Shown one piece after another: positions 19,813 to 28,210 of a stretch of DNA of 64,000 nt (position 1 is its first letter; each line of letters starts with the position of its first letter). The position numbers and the translations under genes were made by a program. Origin of the DNA: Streptomyces cyaneogriseus subsp. noncyanogenus (GTDB taxonomy: Bacteria > Actinomycetota > Actinomycetes > Streptomycetales > Streptomycetaceae); assembly GCF_000931445.1 (NCBI RefSeq), contig NZ_CP010849.1, forward strand, positions 6,448,001 through 6,512,000, written 5' to 3'. The notes beneath the pieces were generated by a model, which was not told the DNA's origin, searched no databases, and saw only the letters and a program-made list of their open reading frames with translations.

Positions 19813-20655
19813 ATGGCCAACGTCGTACGTGCCGCTCTGGTCCAGGCCACCTGGACCGGCGACACCGAGTCCATGGTGGCGAAACACGAGGAGTACGCCC
19901 GCGAGGCGGCCCGGCAGGGCGCGAGGATCATCGGGTTCCAGGAAGTCTTCAACAGCCCCTACTTCTGCCAGGTCCAGGATCCGGAGCACTTCCGCTGGGC
20001 CGAGCCCGTGCCCGACGGCCCGACCGTGCGCCGTATGCAGGCGCTCGCGCGCGAGACCGGCATGGTGGTCGTCGCGCCGGTGTTCGAGGTCGAGCAGCCG
20101 GGCTTCTACTACAACACCGCGGCCGTGATCGACGCCGACGGGAGCGTCCTCGGCACCTACCGCAAACATCACATCCCGCAGGTCGAGGGCTTCTGGGAGA
20201 AGTACTACTTCCGGCCCGGCAACCTCGGCTGGCCGGTCTTCGACACGGCCGTCGGCAAGGTCGGCGTCTACATCTGCTACGACCGCCACTTCCCGGAGGG
20301 TTGGCGCCAACTCGGCCTTTCCGGAGCCCAGTTGGTGTACAACCCGTCCGCCACCCACCGCAGCCTCTCCGCCCACCTGTGGCGGCTGGAGCAGCCCGCG
20401 GCGGCCGTGGCCAACGAGTACTTCGTCGCCGCGATCAACCGCGTCGGACGGGAGGAGTACGGCGACAACGACTTCTACGGCACCTCCTACTTCGTCGACC
20501 CGCGCGGGCAGTTCGTCGGCGACGTGGCCGGCGACACCAAGGAGGAGCTGGTCGTCCGCGACCTCGACTTCGACCTGATCGAGCGGGTGCGGCAGCAGTG
20601 GGCCTTCTACCGCGACCGCCGCCCCGACGCCTACGAGGGGCTGGTGCGCCCGTGA
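19813..20655 (+). CDS. Nitrilase-superfamily beta-ureidopropionase
   Basis: The 280-residue protein has AAGGAG 7 bases before its ATG. The carbon-nitrogen hydrolase triad is visible: Glu44 in IGFQEVF, Lys118 in YRKHHIPQ and Cys155 in YICYDRHFPE. The HIPQVEGFWEKYYF segment is typical of the beta-ureidopropionase/N-carbamoyl-beta-alanine amidohydrolase branch. It would hydrolyse N-carbamoyl-beta-alanine to beta-alanine, CO2 and ammonia, the third step of reductive pyrimidine degradation. The stop overlaps the start of the aminotransferase gene (GTGA), and a dihydropyrimidinase gene follows, which supports this assignment over other nitrilase functions. Confidence 0.88.
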   Translation: MANVVRAALVQATWTGDTESMVAKHEEYAREAARQGARIIGFQEVFNSPYFCQVQDPEHFRWAEPVPDGPTVRRMQALARETGMVVVAPVFEVEQPGFYYNTAAVIDADGSVLGTYRKHHIPQVEGFWEKYYFRPGNLGWPVFDTAVGKVGVYICYDRHFPEGWRQLGLSGAQLVYNPSATHRSLSAHLWRLEQPAAAVANEYFVAAINRVGREEYGDNDFYGTSYFVDPRGQFVGDVAGDTKEELVVRDLDFDLIERVRQQWAFYRDRRPDAYEGLVRP

Positions 20656-21938
20656 CCCGCGACCTGCTGAGCCGCCACCGCGCCGTCCTGCCCGACTGGC
20701 TCGCCCTCTACTACGAGGACCCGGTCGAGATCACCCACGGCGAGGGCCGCCACGTCTGGGACGCCGCCGGCAACAGGTACCTGGACTTCTTCGGCGGCAT
20801 CCTCACCACCATGACCGCGCACGCCCTGCCCGAGGTGACCAAGGCGGTGAGCGAGCAGGCCGGGCGGCTCCTGCACTCCTCGACCCTCTATCTCAACCGC
20901 CCCATGGTCGAACTGGCCGAACGCGTCGCCCACCTGTCCGGCATCCCCGACGCCCGGGTCTTCTTCACCACCTCCGGCACCGAGGCCAACGACACCGCCC
21001 TGCTGCTGGCGACGACGTACCGGCGCAGCAACACCGTCCTCGCGATGCGCAACAGCTACCACGGCCGCTCCTTCGGCGCGGTCGGCATCACCGGCAACCG
21101 CGGCTGGTCACCCACGTCGCTCTCCCCGCTCCAGACGCTGTACGTCCACGGCGGCGTGCGCACGCGCGGGCCCTACGCCGCGCTCGGCGACCGGGAGTTC
21201 ATCGACGCCTGCGTCGCCGACCTCGTCGACCTGCTCGGCCACACCCGCCCGCCGGCCGCCCTGATCGCCGAACCCGTCCAGGGCGTCGGCGGCTTCACCT
21301 CCCCGCCGGACGGCCTCTACGCCGCCTTCCGGGAGGTGCTGCGCGAGCGCGGCATCCTGTGGATCGCCGACGAGGTGCAGACCGGCTGGGGCCGCACCGG
21401 CGACCACTTCTGGGGCTGGCAGGCCCACGCCCGCAGCGGCCCGCCCGACATCGTCACCTTCGCCAAGGGCATCGGCAACGGCATGTCCATCGGCGGGGTG
21501 ATCGCCCGCGCCGAGATCATGAACTGCCTGGACGCAAACAGCATCTCCACCTTCGGCGGCACCCAGGTCACCATGGCGGCCGGCCTCGCCAATCTGACGT
21601 ACCTGCTGGAACACGACCTCCAGGGCAACGCCCGGCGGGTCGGCGGACTGCTCATCGAGCGGCTGCGGTCCGTCGCCGCCCAGGTGCCGCACGTGCGCGA
21701 GGTGCGCGGACGGGGACTGATGATCGGCATCGAGCTGACCCGGCCCGGCACCGACGAGGCGGACTGGCAGGCCGCGTCCGCCGTGCTGGAGGCGGCCCGC
21801 GCGGGCGGCCTGCTCATCGGCAAGGGCGGCGGCCACGACACCAGCGCCCTGCGGATCGCCCCGCCGCTGTCCCTCACGGTCGCGGAGGCGGAGGAGGGCG
21901 CCGCGATCCTGGAGCGCGCCCTGAGAAGCCTCGAGTAG
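20652..21938 (+). CDS. Class III PLP aminotransferase (probable beta-alanine transaminase)
   Basis: The GTG at 20652 overlaps the preceding stop, giving 428 residues. Class III signatures: GTEANDTALLLA, NSYHGRS, the Asp of WIADEVQTGWGRTG and the PLP-binding Lys272 in TFAKGIGNGM. Such enzymes transaminate omega-amino acids. Placed between beta-ureidopropionase and dihydropyrimidinase, it most likely removes the amino group from beta-alanine or beta-aminoisobutyrate. The exact substrate is inferred from context. No signal peptide. Confidence 0.88.
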   Translation: MTRDLLSRHRAVLPDWLALYYEDPVEITHGEGRHVWDAAGNRYLDFFGGILTTMTAHALPEVTKAVSEQAGRLLHSSTLYLNRPMVELAERVAHLSGIPDARVFFTTSGTEANDTALLLATTYRRSNTVLAMRNSYHGRSFGAVGITGNRGWSPTSLSPLQTLYVHGGVRTRGPYAALGDREFIDACVADLVDLLGHTRPPAALIAEPVQGVGGFTSPPDGLYAAFREVLRERGILWIADEVQTGWGRTGDHFWGWQAHARSGPPDIVTFAKGIGNGMSIGGVIARAEIMNCLDANSISTFGGTQVTMAAGLANLTYLLEHDLQGNARRVGGLLIERLRSVAAQVPHVREVRGRGLMIGIELTRPGTDEADWQAASAVLEAARAGGLLIGKGGGHDTSALRIAPPLSLTVAEAEEGAAILERALRSLE

Positions 21939-22090
21939 GTCCGCCCGTGCGCCGAGCGGGGACGCCGCACCCGTACCACTCCGGGCGTCCCCGCGGGGTC
22001 CGGGACCGTCCCCGCCGGGCTCGGCGTCGTCCCCGCGCGCCGCAGGCCGTGCCCCGACCGCATCCGACCACGGCAGGAGAGGGAAGCAGC

Positions 22091-23494
22091 ATGAGCAGCC
22101 GTACCGTCATCCGCGGTGGCCTCGTCGTCACCGCGTCCGACGAGATCCACGCCGATGTGCTGATCGAGGACGGCCGTGTCGCCGCGCTCGCCGCGTCCGG
22201 CACCCCGGCCGCCGAGTCGCTCACGGCGCCCCGGGTCCTGGACGCCACCGGCAAGTACGTGCTCCCGGGCGGTGTCGACGTCCACACCCACATGGAGATG
22301 CCGTTCGGCGGCACGTTCGCCTCCGACACCTTCGAGACCGGCACCCGGGCCGCCGCCTGGGGCGGCACCACCACGATCGTCGACTTCGCGGTGCAGAGCG
22401 TCGGCCGCCCGCTGCGCGAGGGCCTGGACGCCTGGCACGCCAAGGCGGAGGGCAACTGCGCGATCGACTACGGGTTCCACATGATCGTCTCCGATGTGAA
22501 CGAGGAGACGCTGAAGGAGATGGACCTCCTGGTCGAGGAAGGCATCACCTCGTTCAAGCAGTTCATGGCGTACCCGGGCGTCTTCTACAGCGACGACGGC
22601 CAGATCCTGCGCGCCATGCAGCGCGCTTCGGCCAACGGCGGGCTGATCATGATGCATGCCGAGAACGGCATCGCCATCGATGTCCTCGTCGAGCAGGCCC
22701 TCGCCCGCGGCGAGACCGATCCCCGCCACCACGGCGAGGTGCGCAAGGTGCTGCTGGAGGCGGAGGCCACCCACCGCGCCATCCAGCTCGCGCGCGTCGC
22801 GGGCGCGCCCCTCTACGTCGTGCACGTGTCGGCCGAGGAGGCGGTCGCCGAGCTCGCCGCCGCTCGCGACAAGGGCCTGCCGGTCTTCGGCGAGACCTGC
22901 CCGCAGTACCTCTTCCTGTCCACCGACAACCTCGCCGAGCCCGCCTTCGACGGCGCCAAGTACGTGTGCAGTACGCCCCTGAGGCCGCGTGAGCACCAGG
23001 CGGCACTGTGGCGGGGGCTGCGGACCAACGATCTCCAGGTCGTCTCCACCGACCACTGCCCGTTCTGCTTCACCGGCCAGAAGGAGCTCGGCCGCGGCGA
23101 CTTCTCCAAGATCCCCAACGGTCTGCCGGGCGTGGAGCACCGGATGGACCTGCTGCACCAGGCCGTGGTGGACGGACACATCTCGCGCCGGCGCTGGATC
23201 GAGATCGCCTGCGCCACCCCGGCCCGGATGTTCGGCCTCTATCCGAAGAAGGGCACCATCGCCCCGGGCGCCGACGCCGACATCGTGATCTACGACCCGC
23301 ACGCCGAGCAGGTCATCTCCGCCGAGACCCACCACATGAACGTCGACTACTCGGCGTACGAGGGCAAACGGGTCACCGGACGCGTGGAGACCGTCCTCTC
23401 CCGCGGCGAACCGGTCATCGACGCCCGCCGCTTCGTCGGCCGGGCAGGACACGGCGTGTACACACCGCGCTCCACCTGCCAGTACCTGAGCTAG
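22091..23494 (+). CDS. hydA: Dihydropyrimidinase (D-hydantoinase)
   Basis: The ATG at 22091 is preceded by GAGAGGGAAG; the product is 467 residues. Cyclic amidohydrolase motifs: the metal-binding VDVHTHME, carbamylated Lys156 in SFKQFMAYPG, MMHAENG, VVHVSAEEA and the catalytic Asp in VSTDHCPF. It opens dihydrouracil and dihydrothymine to N-carbamoyl-beta-amino acids, the step before the nitrilase-family enzyme encoded upstream. The 152-bp gap after the aminotransferase gene is short enough for one operon. In related genomes I remember an F420-dependent oxidoreductase gene following directly; here only a stub follows. Confidence 0.92.
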   Translation: MSSRTVIRGGLVVTASDEIHADVLIEDGRVAALAASGTPAAESLTAPRVLDATGKYVLPGGVDVHTHMEMPFGGTFASDTFETGTRAAAWGGTTTIVDFAVQSVGRPLREGLDAWHAKAEGNCAIDYGFHMIVSDVNEETLKEMDLLVEEGITSFKQFMAYPGVFYSDDGQILRAMQRASANGGLIMMHAENGIAIDVLVEQALARGETDPRHHGEVRKVLLEAEATHRAIQLARVAGAPLYVVHVSAEEAVAELAAARDKGLPVFGETCPQYLFLSTDNLAEPAFDGAKYVCSTPLRPREHQAALWRGLRTNDLQVVSTDHCPFCFTGQKELGRGDFSKIPNGLPGVEHRMDLLHQAVVDGHISRRRWIEIACATPARMFGLYPKKGTIAPGADADIVIYDPHAEQVISAETHHMNVDYSAYEGKRVTGRVETVLSRGEPVIDARRFVGRAGHGVYTPRSTCQYLS

Positions 23495-23503
23495 GACCTC
23501 GGC

Positions 23504-23680
23504 ATGGACGTCGGACTGGTCCTGCGGACCGACCCGCCCGGGCCGCAGGTTGTCGAGCGTGGGCCACCCGAGGGGTATGGGGCGGGTCGGGCGGGCGGTG
23601 CTGCCGCGCGTACCGAAGCGGACGACATCCACGTCCCGCCCGCTACGGACGAGGTGGCACATGAGGGCCGGGCCCGGTGA
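23504..23680 (+). pseudogene. Truncated stub of F420-dependent LLM oxidoreductase
   Basis: Nine bases after the hydA stop, an ATG opens MDVGLVLRTDPPGPQVVE. This matches the start of the intact LLM oxidoreductase at 28.2 kb (MDFGLVLQTDPPAARVVS) with many substitutions. The match stops after about 17 residues; the rest to TGA 23678-23680 (58 residues) is unrelated. It is best read as the remains of the gene that normally follows hydA, cut by an insertion. The divergence between stub and intact copy argues against a simple target-site duplication. Confidence 0.65.
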
Positions 23681-23739
23681 CGCGGGCGCGGTCGGCCGAA
23701 AGGCGTCCCGTATGGTCCGGGCGGTCGTAGCGTTGTGCC

Positions 23740-24297
23740 GTGACCACTGCCGACGCCACTGCTTACCGGTACCGCGCCGCCGCCCCCGAGGATGCCGAGG
23801 CCATCGAGGCCCTCGACGGTTCCTTCACCACGGACACCATCTTCGAGGTGGTCACCACCGGGGACGGGTTCGCGCTGCGTGAGATCCCGGTGGACCCGCC
23901 CCTGACCAAGGTGTTCCCGGAGGACGACGCGGACGGGGACGACGCGGACGAGACGGGCTCCCGTACGTTCGTCGCCCACGGGGCCGCCGGTGACCTGGCC
24001 GGCTTCGTCGCCGTCTCGTACTCCGGGTGGAACCGTCGGTTGACCATCGAGGACATCGAGGTCGCCCCGGAACACCGGGGGCGGGGGGTCGGCCGGGCGC
24101 TGATGGGGCTCGCGGTGGAATTCGCCCGGGAGCGGGGCGCCGGGCACCTATGGCTGGAGGTCACCAACATCAACGCGCCCGCGATCCACGCGTACCGGCG
24201 GATGGGCTTCGCCTTCTGCGGCCTGGACACCGCCCTCTACGACGGCACCCCCTCGGAAGGGGAACAGGCGCTTTTTATGAGCATGCCCTGCCCCTGA
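23740..24297 (+). CDS. nat1: Streptothricin (nourseothricin) N-acetyltransferase, GNAT family
   Basis: The GTG at 23740 gives 185 residues. From about residue 110 the GNAT core shows IEDIEVAPEHRGRGVGRALM, the acetyl-CoA binding R/Q-x-x-G-R/A block, then LWLEVTNINAPAIHAYRRMG. The whole chain, including DAEAIEALDGSFTTDT near the start, an acidic DD-rich stretch and the ending QALFMSMPCP, closely matches the nourseothricin acetyltransferase I remember. It acetylates the beta-lysine moiety of streptothricins and so inactivates them. No streptothricin biosynthesis genes are in the window, so it probably provides resistance or self-protection encoded elsewhere. It stands within the apparent insertion between hydA and the LLM gene. 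Confidence 0.88.
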   Translation: MTTADATAYRYRAAAPEDAEAIEALDGSFTTDTIFEVVTTGDGFALREIPVDPPLTKVFPEDDADGDDADETGSRTFVAHGAAGDLAGFVAVSYSGWNRRLTIEDIEVAPEHRGRGVGRALMGLAVEFARERGAGHLWLEVTNINAPAIHAYRRMGFAFCGLDTALYDGTPSEGEQALFMSMPCP

Positions 24298-24417
24298 GCG
24301 GACAGCAGGCGACACCCGGAGGGGGGCGGTACCGTCGGCTGGCACGACCCTGACGGTCAGCAGCGGGGCCGGGCCTGCGTCCGGGGCCGCGGCCCACTCG
24401 TACAGCTCGGTGCGGAA

Positions 24418-24719
24418 ATCGCACAACCCGATCGTGCCCGGCCCCGCGCCCCGCGTCACGGTGTTCTCGACGGTGCGGGGTCGTCCACCGTGTAGTCGTA
24501 GTAGTCGGCCGGGTTCTCCACGCTGCCGCCGACGACCGGTTCGCCGGTCTCCTCCCCGGTGAACAGGTTGTTGCGCTCGACGATGCTGCCGTCCGGCCCC
24601 GAGAAGCTGCTGGTCATGGGCTCCTCGACCTCTTCAAAGTGGTTGCCCTCGATGAAGCAGCCCGAGTCGGTGTTGCAGGCCGGGCCGGTGTCGCTGTTGT
24701 CGAAGAAGTAGTTGGGGGT
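24418..24719 (-). pseudogene. C-terminal remnant of a secreted pectate lyase (PL1-like)
   Basis: The minus strand reads NYFFDNSDTGPACNTDSGCF, then IEGNHFEEVEEP, ERNNLFTGEETGEPVV and PADYYDYTVDDPA, the right-handed beta-helix end of a pectate lyase. At DDPA the frame shifts by one base in a C-rich run; the original would continue TVENTVTRGAGPGTIG. The signal peptide, N-terminal coils and catalytic residues are missing. It is directly beyond the MerR gene and is a non-functional relic. Confidence 0.7.
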
Positions 24720-24798
24720 GCCTGCCTGCCGAGCCGGGTTTGCCTGCTCGGCCGGCTCTGCGCGGCTGGTGCGCCGGGTGCATGCCCTCCTCGCACGG

Positions 24799-25251
24799 CT
24801 ACGCCGCCCGCCCGGCGGCATCCTTCGGCCGGCCGGCGGCCGGTTCGCGCAGCCGCTGCCGTGCGCAGTCACCGCTTGGGGCTGCGGCCGGCCGCCCGCG
24901 CAGATCCTCCAGCCGGGCGAGAAGCTGCGCCCGCACGGCCGTGAGTTCGTCGATGCGGCGTTGGATGACGGCCAGGCGCTGCTCGAGCACCTCCGTCTTG
25001 GCGGTCGGGTCGTCGCAGCGGTGGCCGCCGATCACCTCGTCGCGCAAGCAGGTGCCGAGGAGTTGCAGGTCCTCGGTCGTCAGACCGGCGGCCAGAAGCA
25101 GGCGGATGTTCTGGACGATCTTCACGGCGTCGGGCGGGTAGGTCCGGTAGCCGTTGGGCGAGCGCTCGGGGTGCAGCAGACCGTGTTCTTCGTAGTACCG
25201 CAACGCCCGGGTGGTGGTACCGGTGGCACAGGCGAGTTCTCCGATGCGCAT
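24799..25251 (-). CDS. MerR-family transcriptional regulator
   Basis: The ATG at 25251 starts MRIGELACATGTTTRALRYYEEHGLL, the canonical MerR winged-helix start; the extra in-frame residues upstream have no such pattern. The 150-residue protein has the second-helix motif SPNGYRTYPPDAVKIVQNIRL and a long dimerisation coiled coil (EVLEQRLAVIQRRIDELTAV). Two Cys residues (GTCLRD and GGHRCDD) lie between helices, but no full metal-binding signature is evident. It is 139 bp downstream of the MFS gene on the same strand. Two promoters in this region have the 19-bp spacer typical of MerR control (upstream of the MFS and NmrA-like genes), so these are its likely targets. Confidence 0.85.
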   Translation of the reverse strand: MRIGELACATGTTTRALRYYEEHGLLHPERSPNGYRTYPPDAVKIVQNIRLLLAAGLTTEDLQLLGTCLRDEVIGGHRCDDPTAKTEVLEQRLAVIQRRIDELTAVRAQLLARLEDLRGRPAAAPSGDCARQRLREPAAGRPKDAAGRAA

Positions 25252-25390
25252 GGGACGACTCCTGTCACATGGGGGGGGCGGGCCGTACCGCATTATTCGT
25301 GCAGGGGCAGACGGGCGGGGCGCGGGACCGGTGGGTTTGCCGGCCCGCGCCGCCCGCGTCGGGCCGGCGCGGGCCGGCGGACGCGGCCGG

Positions 25391-26662
25391 TCACCGGCCG
25401 ACCGCCTCCTGAGCGGCGTGGGAGGCGCTTTTCGGGCCGGCCGCCGGGGCGGCCGGTGCGGTCCGGCGCCGCTCGCCGGCGCTCTCGACGAGCGCGAGGA
25501 CCAGGGCGAGGACTGCGACGGCCGCGCCCGTCACAGGCAGCCACCGCAGCCCGGCGCCAGCGGCGATGATCCGTCCGCCGAGCCAGCCGCCGAGCGCGGT
25601 GCCGACGTTGAACGCCGAGCTCTGGACGGTCAGCGCCAGGGTGCGGGCCTGCTGCGAGGCGACGTCGAGCAGGCGGGTGTTCACCGCCGGGATGACCGCA
25701 TAGTAGGCGGCACCGAACAGGAAGAGGGATGCCACGGCCGGCACCTTCAGGGGCGCCGTGACGCCGAGCAGCAGCAGTGCGGCGCCCAGTGCCGCCACGG
25801 ACGCGGACACCGCGCCGAGCACCGAACGGTCGGTGAGCCTGCCTCCGACGAGGTTGCCGACGGTTCCGCCGACGCCGAAGAGCAGCAGAAGCACGGTCAC
25901 CGCGGACGTGCCGAAGCCGACGGTGTCGGTGAGCAGCGGGGTGACATAGGTGTAGGCGGTGAAGGAGGCGGCCGCGGCGAGCGCCGTGATCCCGGTGACG
26001 ACCTGCACCCTGCGGTCGCCCAGGACGCGCAGCTCGCCCAGGCGCCCGCGGGTCTCCTCCACGGGGGTACCAGGGGTGTCCGGGGCCAGCGCGACCACCG
26101 GGACCGTGGCCGCGAGGGTCAGCAGGGCGACTGCCCAGAAGGTGGCGCGCCAGCCGAGCCACTGGCCCAGGGCGGTGCCGATCGGCAGACCGGCGATCAT
26201 GGCCAGGCTGAAGCCGAGGGAGACCCGGGCGACCGCCGAGCCGCGCCGCTCCGGCGGGACGATGTCCGCGGCGATGCCGAAGAACAGCGGCATCAGGGCC
26301 GAGTGGGCGAGCGCGGCGACGATCCGGCCCGCGGTGAGCGGAAGGAACGACGTGGCGAGGGCGGACAGGACGTTGCCCACGGCGTAGCAGGCCATCAGCG
26401 TGACGAGCAGCCGCCTGCGCCGGGCGCGCCCGGTGGTCAGCGCCAGCACCGGGCCGCCCAGCACGACGGTCATGGCGAAGGAGCTGACCAGCAGGCCGGC
26501 GGTGGACAGGGGCACATCGGCGTCCGACGCGATGGCGGGCAGCAGGCCGGCGATCATGATCTCGCCCGTGCCGAGAGTGAAGGAGCACAGGGTCAGTACG
26601 GCCAGCGCCCAGCCGGTCCCGCGGCCGGAGCGCACGTCGGTGCGGTTGTCGGGAGTCTGCAT
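25391..26662 (-). CDS. MFS drug/metabolite efflux transporter
   Basis: The ATG at 26662 (MQTPDNRTDVRSGRG) gives 423 residues with about 12 membrane segments. TM1 has GTGEIMIAGLLPAIA, the loop after TM2 carries a modified motif A (TGRARRRRLLV), and the fold is that of the DHA1 group (Cml/AraJ/YdhP-like exporters). The start lies a few bases downstream of a -10-like TCTATG, so the mRNA may be leaderless. It is upstream of the MerR gene and preceded by an ACCTTGAC-N6-GTCAAGGT operator. A role in exporting a toxic compound sensed by MerR is inference. Confidence 0.85.
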   Translation of the reverse strand: MQTPDNRTDVRSGRGTGWALAVLTLCSFTLGTGEIMIAGLLPAIASDADVPLSTAGLLVSSFAMTVVLGGPVLALTTGRARRRRLLVTLMACYAVGNVLSALATSFLPLTAGRIVAALAHSALMPLFFGIAADIVPPERRGSAVARVSLGFSLAMIAGLPIGTALGQWLGWRATFWAVALLTLAATVPVVALAPDTPGTPVEETRGRLGELRVLGDRRVQVVTGITALAAAASFTAYTYVTPLLTDTVGFGTSAVTVLLLLFGVGGTVGNLVGGRLTDRSVLGAVSASVAALGAALLLLGVTAPLKVPAVASLFLFGAAYYAVIPAVNTRLLDVASQQARTLALTVQSSAFNVGTALGGWLGGRIIAAGAGLRWLPVTGAAVAVLALVLALVESAGERRRTAPAAPAAGPKSASHAAQEAVGR

Positions 26663-26669
26663 GGCATAG

Positions 26670-26698
26670 AGGGTCAACCTTGACGCCAGGGTCAAGGT
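26670..26698 (-). promoter_or_regulatory. MerR-type promoter/operator for MFS gene
   Basis: ACCTTGAC (26677-26684) and GTCAAGGT (26691-26698) form a perfect 8-bp inverted repeat. On the minus strand a TTGACC -35 is followed by a 19-bp spacer and TCTATG just before the ATG of the MFS gene. The over-long spacer with a dyad inside it is the hallmark of MerR-activated promoters. The rest of the 26663-26964 gap holds only a weak 80-codon frame with no recognisable family. Confidence 0.6.
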
Positions 26699-26964
26699 CA
26701 AGTCGGCGGCATTCGACGCCCCGGTTCCGGGTCGGATACGGGCGACGGCGCCTGCACGAGGCCCTGCGCGAGCCGCCACCGGCGGATTTCGTCATCCTCG
26801 ACGGTCGCCGTCCTGGTCCACGTCGTCACCGCGCCGTGCACCAGCCGGCGCCTCACGCGCGCCCCGGCCAGCGAGACGCGGAAGTCGCGCTCCGCTGCGG
26901 TCAGCGCCGGACTCACCGCGTGGGTGGGCGACGTGTGCACCGCTGCCGAACCGATGAGATCAGG

Positions 26965-27792
26965 TCAAGGGGTGAAGTCCGGCTTGTGGTCCTCGGCCCA
27001 TTGGGTGAACGTCCGGGCCGGGCGGCCCGTGATGTCCTCGACCGTCGAGGTGATCTCGGGCCGGACACCCACCATCGCCGCGTGAGACTTCAGTACCGCC
27101 CGTACCGCCTGCCGGGGCAGGTCGGGGAAGAAGTGCGCCTCCACCTCCTCGGCGGGGACCTCGACGTAGGTCAGGTTCCGTCCCAGCACCCGTCCGATCG
27201 TCGCGACCTGCTCCGCGGTCGTCACCGCCCCGGGACCGGTGAGCCGGTGGACGGCGCCGTGGTGACCGTCGTCGAGCAGGGCGTGCTCGGCCACCGCGGC
27301 GATGTCGTCCTCGTGGATCGGCGCGGTGACGGCCTCGGCGAAGGGACCGCGTACGGTGTCGCCCGCGCGGATCTGCTCGGCCCACTGAAGGGCGTTCGTG
27401 GAGAACGCGTTGGGGCGCAGGAAGGTCCACCGCAGTCCGCTGTCCCGGACCAGTCGCTCGACCCGCGCGTGCATCGTGTGGATCGGGTGGGTCTCGTCCG
27501 CGCCTTCCCGGATGATCCCCGAGGACAGCATGACCACGTGCCGTACGCCGGCGGCGCGGGCCCGGTCGAGGACGGTGCCCGTGCGGTCGCCCGCGGCCTG
27601 CACGTACAAGAAGAGCTTCGACGCTCCCTCGAACAGGTCGGCCGACTCGGGACGCGTCACCTCCACATCTGGCGGAAGCGCGGTGCGCTCCGGGTCGCGG
27701 CGACTGACCGCCCGCACGGACTGCCCCGCGGCGACCAGCCGCCCGACAAGCGCACGGCCGACGTTCCCGGTGGCACCGGTCACTACGATCAC
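26965..27792 (-). CDS. NmrA/SDR-a-type NAD(P)-binding protein
   Basis: The 275-residue protein starts with the dinucleotide motif MIVVTGATGNVGRALVGRL and ends GRPARTFTQWAEDHKPDFTP. Other features are VVMLSSGIIREG, WTFLRPNAFSTNA (an atypical SDR lacking the YxxxK pair) and IHEDDIAAVAEHAL. Such proteins act as NAD(P)H-dependent quinone or azo reductases or as redox sensors (NmrA, QOR2 types). The gene is preceded by a MerR-type promoter at 27871-27901, so it probably belongs to the same stress regulon as the MFS gene. Cytoplasmic. Confidence 0.85.
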   Translation of the reverse strand: MIVVTGATGNVGRALVGRLVAAGQSVRAVSRRDPERTALPPDVEVTRPESADLFEGASKLFLYVQAAGDRTGTVLDRARAAGVRHVVMLSSGIIREGADETHPIHTMHARVERLVRDSGLRWTFLRPNAFSTNALQWAEQIRAGDTVRGPFAEAVTAPIHEDDIAAVAEHALLDDGHHGAVHRLTGPGAVTTAEQVATIGRVLGRNLTYVEVPAEEVEAHFFPDLPRQAVRAVLKSHAAMVGVRPEITSTVEDITGRPARTFTQWAEDHKPDFTP

Positions 27793-27870
27793 CGAAATTC
27801 CCCTCTCTCTCGTGCCGAATCGGCTTCGGCCTTCCCGGATTCGGTGGGGCGAGCCGGATCGACGAGCCCG

Positions 27871-27901
27871 ACCGTAGAAGCTGAAGCTGACTTGAGGTCA
27901 A
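27871..27901 (-). promoter_or_regulatory. MerR-type promoter for NmrA-like gene
   Basis: On the minus strand TTGACC (27896-27901) and TACGGT (27871-27876) are separated by exactly 19 bp. The spacer contains an imperfect CTCAAG/CTTCAG dyad. This is the same layout as the promoter in front of the MFS gene, and the one MerR gene nearby is at 24.8-25.25 kb. Confidence 0.5.
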
Positions 27902-28082
27902 GGCGCTCCGCCGCGGCGGCGCCGGCTGAGCGGCATGCGGCCGAGGCCGTGGACGCCGTACGGGCGTCATTGGCGGGGCGCTCGGGCCGCCGTACCCTGG
28001 AAGGAAAAGTCTCGGCAGCACCGAGACCGCGACCATGACGGTGATCGGCGCGACCGTGACCGTGATCGGCGTGACCACGACC

Positions 28083-28111
28083 GCCGCCACGGCGATGGGC
28101 GCCGTGGCGGC
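28083..28111. terminator. Perfect 12-bp stem-loop in the 27793-28210 gap
   Basis: GCCGCCACGGCG and CGCCGTGGCGGC pair perfectly around a 5-base loop. It lies between divergent genes, about 100 bp before the LLM gene, so it may be a leader hairpin, an operator or an attenuator rather than a classical terminator; there is no T-tract. The rest of this 418-bp gap holds the NmrA promoter and short ACCGTGACC repeats, with no convincing gene. Confidence 0.35.
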
Positions 28112-28210
28112 GGGAGGTAGCCGACCGCACCACGGACCTCCCGATACGAACACCGGTTCTTGAGGCGGGGAGGATTGGCTCGGGGCGGCGTTGCCGAGAG
28201 GATCGACCTC

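Noticed and set aside
26698..26940. 80-residue minus-strand gene next to the MFS promoter
   Set aside because: Overlaps the MerR-type operator and shows no recognisable domain; may be a remnant but cannot be supported.
28035..28163. Small hydrophobic peptide MTVIGATVTVIGV
   Set aside because: Derived from short ACCGTGACC repeats and a stem-loop, with no good ribosome site.
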